The translations under genes and the position numbers were made by a program. A stretch of DNA of 64,000 bases from Batillaria attramentaria (Eukaryota; Mollusca; Gastropoda; Batillariidae). The stretch spans positions 2,004,001-2,068,000 of the forward strand of contig JACVVK020000018.1 in assembly GCA_018292915.2 (NCBI GenBank), in the 5' to 3' direction. A model generated the notes under the pieces. It worked only from the letters and a program-made list of their open reading frames with translations, was not told where the DNA came from and searched no databases. Numbering within the stretch: position 1 is the stretch's first letter; each line of letters starts with the position of its first letter. Positions 1-9,968 of the stretch are shown in pieces.

Positions 1-27
1 AACGAGGCATCCTGCTGAGAAAGAGTG
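1..27 (+). CDS. DUR3: possible 3' end of the preceding DUR3 exon
   Basis: A consensus donor GTAAGT follows position 27. In the frame ending with one base, the tail reads GILLRKSG and would join in phase to the exon at 315. The residues do not closely resemble the family just before GLV, and another frame reads NEAS followed by a stop, so this is only a candidate. Confidence 0.2.
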
Positions 28-220
28 GTAAGTGGCAAAGGCCGTCTTATTTGTTGAATGTTGGAGGTGGGTTACAGTAACGGCCTCCATGTCAAAATGG
101 ACAGTAACGTCAATCAGAAATAAATTACTAGCTTGGTAAGTGACAATGTTTACGGCCTGTCACCCCGCACAATGTGCCGTAAGGTCGTTATTTAGTGACG
201 TTGTACTGTAGCTACACGTC

Positions 221-298
221 TGATGACGAACTTCATGGCCTAGACTGTACAGGGACACGTGGGATCCTACATGGTACTCACTGTACCCATCATGTCTA
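221..298 (+). pseudogene. decayed tandem copy of the first DUR3 exon
   Basis: This stretch aligns with positions 319-395 of the functional exon, sharing TTCATGGCC, AGACTGT, GTGGGATCCTACATGGTACTCAC and CATCATG with scattered changes. The Gln codon CAG of the real exon is TAG here, and small shifts break the frame. It lies in the intron directly upstream of the real exon, so it looks like a partial exon duplication that has decayed. Confidence 0.7.
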
Positions 299-314
299 CT
301 GATGTATGCTGCAG

Positions 315-480
315 GCCTGGTGACGGCCTTCATGGCCCAGACTGTCCTTGGAGAAGTGGGATCCTACATGGTACTCACCATGCTCATCATGGCGCTCATG
401 TCCACGGGGTCAGGCGAGGTCATGGCCGTGTCCTCTATCATCGTGTACGACATGTATCAGACGCACATCCGGCCCTTCAG
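315..480 (+). CDS. DUR3: DUR3 exon with symporter signature
   Basis: The acceptor is CTGCAG ending at 314 and the donor is GTGACA at 481. It encodes GLVTAFMAQ through HIRPF, including STGSGE and the YDMYQTHI segment that is typical of the family. Confidence 0.88.
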
Positions 481-567
481 GTGACAGTCACACTCGCTAC
501 ACTCTCATTGTAATCGCTTTTTATCATCGTTTTACTATTGACGTCAGAGAGAAAGGCACGGGACGAC

Positions 568-650
<83 letters not shown>

Positions 651-2844
651 GGTGGGTGGGTGGGTGGGTGTTCGGGAGTTTAACGTCCTTTTCCACCGCA
701 TACGGGTGATAAAGACGGGGCAACGATGAAAAAGCCAGCAGAAATATTTGGCCCCGGCCGGGATTCGAACTCACGACCCGAGCATTGGAAGTCCAACGCT
801 CTACCGGCTCCCAAAGAGAGAGAGAGAGAGAGAGTATTGTCACTACTGATATCACCTGACCCTAACAACTGTGCATGTGCTACAGGCGCCTGAGTGCCCC
901 AGGTCACTGTGTGTTGTGTGGACTGGCCAAACCGAGTGAAGTGGGAGAGGTCAGCGACACGTGTAGCTGTGTACCGGCTGCAGAATGTCAACAGTGTACT
1001 GACGACATGGAGCGAATCAGGACCAATCTCGGACCTTCCAGACAACGGATATACAGGTAAGGGTCATCGCAATGTACAGGTCGGGGTCATCATCACGCGC
1101 AGGTCAGGGTCATCACAATGTACAGGTCGGGGTCATCATCACGCACAGGTCAGGGTCATCATCACGTATAGGTCAGGGTTATTATCGCGTACAAGTCAGG
1201 GTCATCGTCACGTACAGGTTAGGGTCATCGTCACGTACAGGTCAAGGTCATCACAGGTCAGGGTCATCAACACGTACAGGTCAGGGCAATGAAAAACTCC
1301 TTCCCGATTCTCTGTGTTGTGCAACACGCTAGACTGTTCCCAACAAGCCAGTGACTGTAGCCTCTGTTGACACTGTATGCCTTGCCCTGTCTCTAGATGC
1401 TGGACGCACGGTGAGTACCGTCATTACCAAGACTCTCTCATGGACCTCAAGAGCTGGGTCATCCTGTGGGTGACGGTGGGGCTGGTGCCCCTGGGGCTGG
1501 TCGTCATCGCCTCCGGCATTGACCTGAACTGGGTCATGATGTGCGGCTTTATCCTGACCGTTCCCTGCTTTCCTGGTGCTCTCATGACCATCATCTGGGT
1601 CAAGACGACCAGCATCGCTATGATTATAGGTCAGTAAGGGTCAAGGTCGCCTGAATCGACAAGACTGCAGGTCAGATAGCAATCGCTAGGATCCAGATTT
1701 TGAGAAGTATCCTGTTGTACCTGGGATTAAACCTGGGGGTATGAACCTGGGGGTATGTACCTGGGGTATGAACACGAAAGTTACTGACAGTAGACTAGTA
1801 ATATTAGAGTTGTTCTCAGTTACTGTAGCTGCCACATGTAACTGCCAAGTAGTGTGGTCACTGAGTGTCAGCGTGCCAGTAGGTACGTACATGTACTCAT
1901 GCAGGTGGAAGATATTCTTGGCGCAAGCAGGTTCTGCGTACTATGATGACGTCAAATGATGACGTCATGATGCAGTGTTTGTCTGCAGGAAGTCTGAGTG
2001 GGCTGGTGGGAGGACTGGCGGCCAATCTGATAACAGCGGCCACCTTTGAGGGCGGGCTGAGCGACTTCCTGCGCAACACGTCCGAGAACTACCCTGTACT
2101 GGCCGGTTCCTCCACTGCCTTCGGTTTGAGCCTCATTCTGACGTTCGTCATCTCTCTCTTCACACACAAAGTCCGCACACCAGACGATGAAAAGGTCTGA
2201 CGGCATTCTGTTTCTGCTGTTCTGTTCCGTGTTTACTTACTGAAAGGAAAAGTAGTGCTAGAGATCAAAGAATGGTTTTGCAACATGCCAAGAGTTTTGC
2301 ATGTCGATGCGTTAGAACTTTTGCTGTCAAGCCACATGTACAAACAGACGAAATAGTTCCGTTGTAAGAGAACTTACTTCATCATGACTAGACGACGTGC
2401 AAACCGGTGTTATTATAAGTTATTACTAGACCACGTGCACACTGGTGTTATTGTAAGTTACTGATGGCTAGACTGACCACGTGCAGCCGGTACTGGTGTT
2501 ATTATACGTTATTACTAAACCACGTGCAGGCTGGTGCTATTATAAATCATTACTAGACCACGTGCAGGCTGGTGTCATTACTTATGTCGTGTACCTTGTA
2601 GTGTTGTACATGTCTGGTATAGCTTGTAGTTGTAGTCTCCCTTGTGCAGGTGGAGTGGCAGCGACTGCGTGATATCGACAACCCGCTTTACCCGTGGGTG
2701 GACACGTACGAGTTTCCCAAAGTGAAAGGAAGCGCGGTCATGCCTTCCTACGAGGAGCTGGATACGGTGATGTAGTGTTTGTTACACTCTGGTCACGTGC
2801 TGACTGCACGTCACTTCCTGTGGCTATCATTTGTGCATGGACCA

Positions 2845-2918
<74 letters not shown>

Positions 2919-3420
2919 CAATTGCTGTGTATTTTATTGTTGTTATTGTTGTTATTTTATCTTTCTTAACTTTGTAAGCGCTTATGAGCTCGCTGAGAAT
3001 AAGCGCCATATAATGATCCATTCTTCTTCTTCTTCTTCTTATTATTATGAGGTTTGGTGTGCTCCGTCTGTCACAAGTGGCCGAATGGTAGAGCGTTGGA
3101 CTCTAAGTGCTCGGGTCGTGAGTTCGTAGTACCCCGGCTGGGGCCAAATATTTGTGCTGGCTTTTTCATCGTTGCCCCGTCTTTGATATCACCCGTATGT
3201 GGTGGAAAAGGACGTTAAACCCCAAACACCCACCCCCACCCGTCTGTCACAAGACAAAAGATCATTGTAGTGTTGTGTTAGTTGATAAGTTTGGTGTTCT
3301 AATAATAATAATAATAATAATATAACATTCTTATATAGCGCAGTATCCCCAGGAAGTGAGCTCAACGCGCTTTACAATTTCTGACTAAAACTACTAAAAT
3401 CGATAACTCATACTGCCATC

Positions 3421-3483
<63 letters not shown>

Positions 3484-4104
3484 GCCATTCCACCAGCAAC
3501 AGGGCTCAGGATGGGTCAAGAACTGTTGAGAAACTAGTTATAGGATAGTCTGAACAAGGTTTTGAGTTTGGCTTTAAAATCAAGTAAGTCAGAAGCATTT
3601 CGAATGCACTGGGGAAGAGAATTCCAAATTACAGGGGCTTGATACTGAAATGAACGTTGTCCACACGTTCTCTGTCTGTTACAGATGTTCCGCAGCGCCA
3701 AGCTGCTGGCCTACATTGGTGGCGCCGTGAGTATCGTCCTCTTCATAATCGTCATCCCGGGCGTCATGGCCTCGCTGCACGTGATGTCCGACACACAGTT
3801 TCAGGTGTGGGTGACGTCACTGCAGGTGTGGTGTTTCCTGATGGCTCTAGTGGTGATCCTGGTGGCGCCGGTTGAGGAGATCATCACCATCGCCAGACAG
3901 ATTCGTCATAACAGAAGAACGTCAGACAAGTGTCGTCAGCCCGACACCCGGGGGACGGAGGACGGGGGGTCGGGGACGGAGGGGAAGGGGGACAAAGAAC
4001 TCGCGCCTGTCACTGACAACGTGCACGACGGAAACCGTGTGGAGTCAAACACGAGAAACTTCACAACCGGCGATACGAGAGATTTGACTTCCACTAAAAT
4101 GTAG
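315..4104 (+). CDS. DUR3: DUR3-like urea/H+ symporter, C-terminal part (six exons)
   Basis: DUR3 proteins are plasma-membrane members of the sodium:solute symporter superfamily that take up urea, driven by protons in plants and fungi. The exons 315-480, 886-1056, 1397-1629, 1989-2194, 2650-2766 and 3685-4104 join with matching phases and AG/GT borders into about 436 residues ending at a TAG. The first exon carries the family signature (GLVTAFMAQ, then LIMALMSTGSGE and AVSSIIVYDMY). Next comes a Cys-rich loop (CVLCGL, CSC, CQQC), then hydrophobic segments such as WVILWVTVGLVPLGLVVIA and a last helix before a charged cytoplasmic tail. Usual length is 600-700 residues, so the N-terminal helices lie left of the window. 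Introns hold SINE, LINE and satellite DNA. The family is clear; the substrate in this animal is inferred. Confidence 0.9.
572..647 (+). repeat. (CA)n microsatellite
   Basis: A nearly pure CA tract in a DUR3 intron, next to the 3' tail of SINE-A copy 1. It creates spurious His-Thr and Cys-Val open frames. Confidence 0.97.
650..813 (-). mobile_element. SINE-A copy 1
   Basis: A tRNA-derived SINE read on the minus strand. It has a tRNA-like head with a B box (GAGTTCGAATCC), then the family body with AAATATTT and GCTGG, and a (CCCA)n tail. It lies in a DUR3 intron. Its ends merge with microsatellites, so no clean target duplication is visible. Confidence 0.85.
886..1056 (+). CDS. DUR3: DUR3 exon, cysteine-rich loop
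   Basis: The acceptor is CTACAG ending at 885 and the donor is GTAAGG at 1057. It encodes a hydrophilic loop with paired cysteines (CVLCGL, TCSC, CQQC). The spacing suggests disulfides or metal binding, which is inference. The phases fit both neighbours. Confidence 0.85.
1057..1290 (+). repeat. minisatellite of donor-like units
   Basis: About ten degenerate 21-23 bp units of the form GTACAGGTCAGGGTCATC follow directly after the exon end. The last bases of the exon plus its donor (ATACAGGTAAGGGTCATC) match the unit, so the array seems to have grown from the exon-intron junction. Confidence 0.9.
1397..1629 (+). CDS. DUR3: DUR3 exon with two membrane segments
   Basis: The acceptor is TCTCTAG ending at 1396 and the donor is GTCAGT at 1630. 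It encodes RCWTHGEYRHY, then two strongly hydrophobic segments (WVILWVTVGLVPLGLVVIA and GFILTVPCFPGALM). Confidence 0.88.
1718..1775 (+). repeat. short tandem repeat, three to four copies
   Basis: Units close to ACCTGGGGGTATGA are repeated three to four times in a DUR3 intron. Confidence 0.75.
1989..2194 (+). CDS. DUR3: DUR3 exon with glycine-rich helix
   Basis: The acceptor is TCTGCAG ending at 1988 and the donor is GTCTGA at 2195, phase 0. It encodes GSLSGLVGGLAANLIT, an Asn-rich loop (LRNTSENYP) with one possible N-glycosylation site, and a helix LSLILTFVISLF. Confidence 0.88.
2385..2600 (+). repeat. about 38-bp tandem repeat with CACGTG cores
   Basis: Four to five degenerate units contain ACCACGTGCA, CTGGTGTTATTATAAG and TTACTAGA. 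Each unit has a CACGTG palindrome. It lies in a DUR3 intron. Confidence 0.85.
2650..2766 (+). CDS. DUR3: DUR3 exon, cytoplasmic loop
   Basis: The acceptor is TTGTGCAG ending at 2649 and the donor is GTGATG at 2767. Thirty-nine codons in phase 0 read VEWQRLRDIDNPLYPW to PSYEELDT, a hydrophilic loop before the last helices. Confidence 0.85.
2851..2920 (+). repeat. (GT)n then (GA)n microsatellite
   Basis: A pure GT run passes into a pure GA run, followed by TTG-rich sequence. Confidence 0.97.
2960..3052 (+). mobile_element. LINE-like 3' tail ending in (TTC)n/(TTA)n
   Basis: The sequence GTAAGCGCTTATGAG ... GCGCCATATAATG followed by TTC and TTA repeats matches the general design of other tails here (near 3340, 6040, 59690 and 61160): a GCGC-TATA motif followed by a trinucleotide repeat. 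Confidence 0.6.
3078..3240 (+). mobile_element. SINE-A copy 2
   Basis: The element starts at the A-box region (TGGCCGAATGG), so it lacks about 12 nt of the tRNA head. It continues through the B box to CCCA repeats. It is flanked by the perfect 13-bp duplication CGTCTGTCACAAG (3065-3077 and 3241-3253). It lies in the last DUR3 intron. Confidence 0.93.
3301..3660 (-). mobile_element. LINE 3' end with reverse-transcriptase C-terminal remnant
   Basis: On the minus strand, 3660-3545 reads WNSLPQCIRN then DFKAKLKTLFR, the usual C-terminal end of CR1/L2-type LINE reverse transcriptases. It continues through a (GT)n tract (3424-3480) to GAAATTGTAAAGCGCGTTGAGCT and a (TTA)n tail. A second copy of the tail lies near 61047-61225. 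Confidence 0.8.
3685..4104 (+). CDS. DUR3: DUR3 terminal exon
   Basis: The acceptor is CTGTTACAG ending at 3684, phase 0. It encodes two hydrophobic helices (IVLFIIVIPGVMASL and WCFLMALVVILVAPVEEII), then a 90-residue hydrophilic tail rich in Arg, Gly, Asp and Thr, ending STKM and TAG. Confidence 0.88.
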   Translation: MFRSAKLLAYIGGAVSIVLFIIVIPGVMASLHVMSDTQFQVWVTSLQVWCFLMALVVILVAPVEEIITIARQIRHNRRTSDKCRQPDTRGTEDGGSGTEGKGDKELAPVTDNVHDGNRVESNTRNFTTGDTRDLTSTKM

Positions 4105-4106
4105 TT

Positions 4107-4200
4107 TGATGATGATGATGATGATTCTATATAGCGCATGGCTCCATCCTAGCTGAGTGCTCACTGCGTTTGGGGAGAGGTGTGAAAGGACAGGACACAC
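4107..4200 (-). mobile_element. GAT repeat plus LINE/SINE-type tail
   Basis: (GAT)n followed by TTCTATATAGCGCATGG and GCTGAGTGCTCAC is a minus-strand copy of the GCGC-TATA tail design. It begins two bases after the DUR3 stop, so it forms the start of the 3' UTR or replaces it. Confidence 0.55.
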
Positions 4201-4556
4201 TAACAAAGTTTGGCCAGTGTGCCTTTGGCTTCTTGCAAGCCTGTCTCCCGCAGACAAAGGTTATTAGTACGACCTTGAACTTCCAAACGTGCTTGACGTT
4301 GACAATACATTGCCTTACAATCCAGTATGAGTGAAAAAAAATCTTCTGGAAAGTTGAGGTTTTTGTGTACTGGAGAATGCACAAGCGTCAGTTTCTGTCT
4401 CTGGGTCTAGAGAGTGACTGCTGATCAACACACCGTTATAGTTGTGTCAGACAGACATTTTGTATGCAGACGTTTTGTAGAAGTAGTCATGTGTACTGGC
4501 TTTTAAAATGTAAATACAGAAAGGTGCTAGAATTAAAAGTGTAGACCACACGCAGT

Positions 4557-4558
<2 letters not shown>

Positions 4559-4618
<60 letters not shown>
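4559..4618 (+). repeat. (GT)n microsatellite
   Basis: A pure GT tract of about 60 bp, downstream of DUR3. Confidence 0.98.
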
Positions 4619-4620
<2 letters not shown>

Positions 4621-5595
4621 GTCTAGATTTTATTTGTCCATGTATATGTGTGCAAACACAGGACGTGTAGACCAATTTTTCTTCAAGAAACCTTATCATG
4701 CTTACAGTCAGAACAGGAACAGGTGTTTACTGACTGAATACCCACAGATATAATGCATCAGTTTTACCGCAAATCGTTGAAAACACGCACAGAACAATAC
4801 TGTCTTCGTATACATGGGCTCCGAAAGTTTGCCTGATTTGTAGACACACTGGGTTACATGTATCCGGCGCGGTCAGTAAGGTCATGTGTTGAGGGTGGTT
4901 TTGAATGTCTTTCTTTCTGTAGAAACGTACAGGTGAATCAGAACAGTGTGTGGTGACGGGTGAGTGAGTGAGTGAGTTTTTAGGGCTTAAAGCCGCGCAA
5001 GCCACAAAGACTAATTCGCGGCTGGTGTCAGTGGTGACGGAAGAAGGTGGATAGCGTGTGGTTTGTCTTTCTGATGCCCAAACACCGACACAGGAAATTG
5101 GTCACTAGTAGTAAGAATACACCACCACCTCAACTGACCCCGACAAAGCAGCAGCCGTGTGTACACAGCTATCCACAAACTCGGTCAGCCTGTCACATAC
5201 ACCAAGTGCTATGGTAGACGGTCAACGCACGTGAAATGAAACCGGCCGGCATGTTGGGGCGGAGAGGGAAAACACACAATGGGCCACTGATTATTGTGCC
5301 GGTGAAAGGAGGCCACTGATACTGACGGGAGACCAACTGGCGGTGAGTGTTTGGTCAGGGGAGGTCAGTACCGGCGGCCACTTGTGAAAGAAATCAAGTA
5401 CTGTATTGACCCCAGTCACACTGACGTCCTGAAGGGGACAGATGGAGTAGGAGACATAACGGGTCAATGATCGCTGAAGTAGCCGTCTGGTTAGTCTTTC
5501 TGGTTCAATCGATGTCCTGTTTGACGAATGAACAAACTGTAATTAAAAAGAAAACAGTAATGATACATCCATATAACACAAACACTACCATCTGG
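4619..5595. other. intergenic, nothing recognised
   Basis: No exon with credible splice sites, no family repeat and no RNA gene was seen. There is a short (GAGT)n run near 4960. Confidence 0.5.
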
Positions 5596-5599
5596 CACA

Positions 5600-6080
5600 C
5601 AAAATTGCAACACTGTCTTTCCGTCACTTTGAGCAGTCCCTGCCTCAGTATCTTTTCGACAAGCTTACCACTTATGAACCATCTCGTACTCTCCGCTCCT
5701 CATCAGAAAAGCTCCTAAAAGTTCCCAAGTTCAATCTCAATACTTTCGGTGAGCGCTCTTTCAGTTTCTGTGCCCCCCAGGCGGAATGGAATTCTCTGCC
5801 TTTCTCCCTTAGGAACACCCAGACCCTCCCACACTGAGTTTAAGTCAAAACTAAAGACTCACCCATTCAAGATAGCATATGATCTGTAGTATCATCTACC
5901 CCCTCCACCCGCACCACACACTTAATGTTTCACGCCAGGATGTGTCTTCCCCGAACACTCATGGGTTAGCCCGAACTAGTTTCATGTATGCGTGAGAATG
6001 TGTGTGTGTGTAGCGCACTGAGTGTTCTCTGAGCAGACTGTTAGCGCTTTATTTAAGACCTATTATTATTATTATCAGCA
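5600..6080 (+). mobile_element. LINE 3' end, second type, with RT C-terminal fragment
   Basis: One frame reads YEPSRTLRSSSEKLLKVP, then GERSFSFCAPQAEWNSLP and SLRNTQTLP, followed after a one-base shift by EFKSKLKTHPF. This is the standard C-terminal end of a non-LTR reverse transcriptase. It continues to a GCGC tail, TTAGCGCTTTATTTAAG, and a (TTA)n end at 6060-6076. It is frameshifted and 5' truncated. Confidence 0.85.
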
Positions 6081-7100
6081 CCACCACTACCTGTGAACAC
6101 GGGACAACGTTTCACTTTGAGGCGTCCGGTCTGCCGGTGGTATCATTTACTGAACTGTAGATATTTTGTTCTGTTACGTCACAAGTACTGAGCCTGCTTC
6201 TGGTGTTTTAGTCCAATACTTTCAAAACGTTAGGTCAGACTTCCACCCTCTTTTTTCTGTGTCCCCATGTCCCGGCACAACTTGAGTCCCAGATCAGATC
6301 TCTCTGGGTTACAGTCCTACAGCCAGTTGTTAACGTCACTGATTTTCCTACACCTGCAACACGTTTGTTACGATTCACACGTCCCCAAACGTACTGATGC
6401 GAAAACCACGGATGACATTCACGTTTGAACAAATTTCGGGAAACTCGTTCGTCACCAGTTTTACGTGGCCGTTCCGTAGCTCAGTCGGCGGGCTTTGAGG
6501 GTCTTTCTGTTGCTCACTTCGGTCATACAAAACCTCGTGCACCATGATCTGCAGTTTAGTTTATTCGGCTACCCTTAGTTTGCACAAAGATCCTCTATAC
6601 ATCTTTGGTTTGCATCATTTGGCAAGGGCAAGTAATTCACAAACAGAAGTCAGTCTATGACGCAAGTGGCAACGTGCAAAGTTTTCAAAATGGCCGCGTT
6701 CCTGTCACTCATGAAGCGGGATTGTTTCTCAAAATGATTTGAGTGGGAGAAAACTGGCAGTGTCCTGGACTTCAAGGTATCGGTAAGACACGTTGCTTAG
6801 TGGGATTTGTCGATTTTTAACGTGTTCATGTTATTCTGCGTAGATATACCTCGTACTTTTGTTTGAAAGGTTGCATAGACATCAGCTGATGGCAAAACAA
6901 AAAGGCAGTGAGCAGACGACTGTAAACTGTTCTTTTAAAACTACCGAAATACGTCGGATTGTCATAGTCGTTTCATTTTATTTTTATTTTTAATTTTATT
7001 GGATGGGTTTTGACGAAAATGCAACATCTGTCTCTCTCTCTGTCTGTCTCTCTGTCACTCTCTTTGTTAGTTTGTTTTGATTTTTTTTCTCAATACCCTT
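6081..7100. other. intergenic, nothing firm
   Basis: Only a weak tRNA A-box-like string (CCGTAGCTCAGTCGG near 6473) was seen, with no matching B box. No exon is supported. Confidence 0.45.
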
Positions 7101-7104
7101 TAAT

Positions 7105-7172
7105 GTAGAATAGCAGGACAGCATGTAAGATAGGCAGCAATGCCTAAATGCTCTATCCTGAATAAAAAACGT
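7105..7172 (+). repeat. dispersed tail repeat family E, copy 1
   Basis: TAGCAGGACAGC, GTAAGATAGGCAG, ATGCCTA and TATCCTGAATAAA are shared with the inverse of 22868-22938. The copy ends directly in (CAT)n at 7177. Confidence 0.8.
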
Positions 7173-7205
<33 letters not shown>

Positions 7206-7237
7206 TCTCTCTCTGTCACTCTCTCTCTCTCTCTTTG

Positions 7238-7322
7238 AACGGCAAGTTTGAAAATTGGCGCAAGACCAAAGCTTTTTTAAAACGACCAAAACTTCCACTG
7301 TTTTCAAATAAAGTTATTTCTC
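7238..7322 (+). repeat. dispersed tail repeat family D, copy 1
   Basis: ACGGCAAGTTTGAAAAT ... CTTCCACTG ... AAATAAAGTT followed by TC-rich sequence is shared with copies at 15238, 25003 and 62485. Confidence 0.75.
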
Positions 7323-7469
7323 TCTCGCGCGCGCGTCTGTCTGTCTGCCTCTCTCTCTCTCTCTCTCTCTCTCTGGCGTGTGTTTGCCGTCTTTCTTACC
7401 AAGGCCCTTGCTGCTAGAATAGGAGAGTGGCTAGATCCAATCCAAAGATCTAAATGTGTGTGCGGCAGG

Positions 7470-7472
<3 letters not shown>

Positions 7473-7534
<62 letters not shown>

Positions 7535-7540
7535 TGTGTT
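7473..7540 (+). repeat. (GT)n microsatellite
   Basis: A pure GT tract of about 60 bp ending in GCGCGTGTG. Confidence 0.98.
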
Positions 7541-9883
7541 TTACATTTGAACGCGAAATGTCGGAGTCACCTTCAGTTATCAGTCAGTAGAAACTGAACC
7601 AAATCTAACAACATGGGGCTGTGTATGACCGATTGAACCAAACTACCCCAGCACAGTTCTGACCACCAGTCTCATGGCTGCCAAACGGAAACTTGAGTGT
7701 ACCATTTAGCTCCGATCCAGTAAACACGCAGTTATCAGGCAGTTATCAGTATATCACGTCAATGTGCGCAATTACAACACGTCTTCACAATCGTCAAAAG
7801 GAAATGGCATAAACCGCTGGGGGAAAAAAGACTTGCACCTGTGTTTGCGTGTCTAATCTGGCTTCTTTGCAGTGACTCAATGTCTATTATTTTCTTTAGA
7901 ATTAAACTGATTCCCAGTAAACAGGTCTGGTATGAGTGACTGAGTGTTGGTTCCCAATGACGCAGTAGCAGAAGGCCAGGTGGGAACGGTGCTATTGTCC
8001 ACTGTTGACAGTTAAACCACGGCGTCACTGTGTTGTCGATAGTGAAATGAAAAGCACGAATTAAGAGACCAAGCCCCGTGGCCGATAATGGAATCCCTCC
8101 ACCCTTCCCCCCTCTTTCTCCTCCTGTCTCCCTCCGTGTGTCAGCGCGGCGTAGCTCGTGCCGCTTGCCTCATATTTCATGCTGGAATCAGATAGCACCG
8201 CCCACCCAGTTACTACCGGACCCCGCTATGGTATCACATGGTATCACATGGTATCAGCGGCAGCGAAGTCAGGCAAGTCACGGGCATTAGGTTTCCATCA
8301 ATAGCTGACAAATTTCTCAATCACCAAAACCAAGCAGGGAAACCAAAGGTGGGGGGGGGGGGGGGGGGAAGCCCCGGGGGGAGTTGGGGGCTTAGTTCCA
8401 TTGCCGACCATTGAGATATGGAAGATGACGTTAGGGGCGACTGACTTCGGGCCTGCCAGGACACGCCGACACGGGGAATGTAGTAAACAGGACCTGACGA
8501 ACTGACCGAGTAAGTGAGGAAGAGAAATAAAATGACCGCGATGTGGGTCAGGGGACAGTTGAATGTGGGAGTTAGTGTAATTATGAACGGACCGACATTC
8601 AGTGGTGACAGACAACTAACGGAGGACGTTTGGCGAACCGTGAACTGAATCAGTGTCTCAGTGTTACAGTACACTGAGAGAAACTGACAGGATACACTGT
8701 GTACTAGTGTCTAGCCTGCTCAACACCGGGCACACAGCCATACGCCGCTACAGCAGCTTAAAATAATCAGCGTGAGTGTTTCAGTTACTATGATATACGC
8801 TGGGTATATCAAGTTAGTCTCGGCATAATCAAGTTATACGATATACGATGTTATAATCACCAAATACTCTCTATCAAATTATTCACGTTATATCAGGTTA
8901 CATACGATAAACGACAAGTTATTTACTGTATAGCAAGTTATTCAGTCACGGTGTATCAAGTTATGTCAAGAATTGCCACCATATTTCTGTAAACTCCGTA
9001 AAAACCCTTCACCACCAAACCACGAAATAATTATGCTGTTCTCTTTCGGAGGAATCGTTCTGAACGTTTTTGTCGTCTTCGTATAATAAATACAGCAAAC
9101 TTTACCTCTTTGATCTTGGGGGAAGGGAATTTTGTTGTTGTTCTTCAGGAACTAATACGTTGTTTTGTCGGCGACATGGCTTATTAACTTTCATCAGAAA
9201 GAAATCAGAACCGTTTGCTACCACCGTATTGCCCTCTCTATTTTCTCTCTCTGTTTGCCATATGACGCCGACCGACAATGTCTTTTGATGTTTTTGTCCG
9301 CTGTCGGCGGCAGGCAGTGAAAAGCGACGATAGAAATTTTGTCGTCTGTTCCCAGCGAGTCGGTTCTGCACCGATTGAATCGCACGTACAACATGCTTTC
9401 TGGGCTGAACTGGAGGAAAAAAAATTATTTGAACAGTTGATTGCAGTTTACACGTCATCAAGTCACACAAACATGACAAACTGCTGGGTTGAGTATTTTG
9501 CTGTGTGGGTCGTGACAACTATCTTCGCCCAGCATTGGGAGAATTGATGACTGGTGCCCTGGCGATTGCGCATTTCCCTTATCTTTCCACCAAATCGCCT
9601 TCCCACAGTTTGAGCGCCAGCAATTGATTTTTCCGTTTTCCTTCCTCCATCCGAGTGAAGTTGACAGACCGGCGGGGAGAACTGATGGCGCAACTTCCCG
9701 TAACAGTATTAGCCGGCTCTCGTCGGATTGGTGTGTCTCCAGGGCCGCTCTCAGGCAGGAAGCAAAAAAAAAAAAAAAAACATAGTCATTAACTCTCATC
9801 TGCCTCAGCGTTTGGTGAATGTCAACTGTCGTGCCCTTACTAACCGCCGCCCGTTCTCTGTTGAACTTTCCTGCTTCTAGCAG

Positions 9884-9886
<3 letters not shown>
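7541..9886. other. intergenic with short repeats only
   Basis: It contains a triple ATGGTATCACATGG repeat (8226-8260), a G18 run (8350-8369), a degenerate TATCAAGTTAT series (about 8795-8970) and an A-run near 9765. No exon or transposon is supported. Confidence 0.5.

Positions 9887-9967
<81 letters not shown>
9887..9967 (+). repeat. (GT)n microsatellite
   Basis: A pure GT tract of about 80 bp. Confidence 0.98.

Positions 9968-9968
<1 letters not shown>

Noticed and set aside
572..647. His-Thr or Cys-Val repeat proteins over the microsatellites
   Set aside because: These frames are simply translations of (CA)n/(GT)n and occur at every such tract in the window.
6466..6510. tRNA gene near 6470
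   Set aside because: Only an A-box-like string is present; no B box or acceptor-stem pairing was found.
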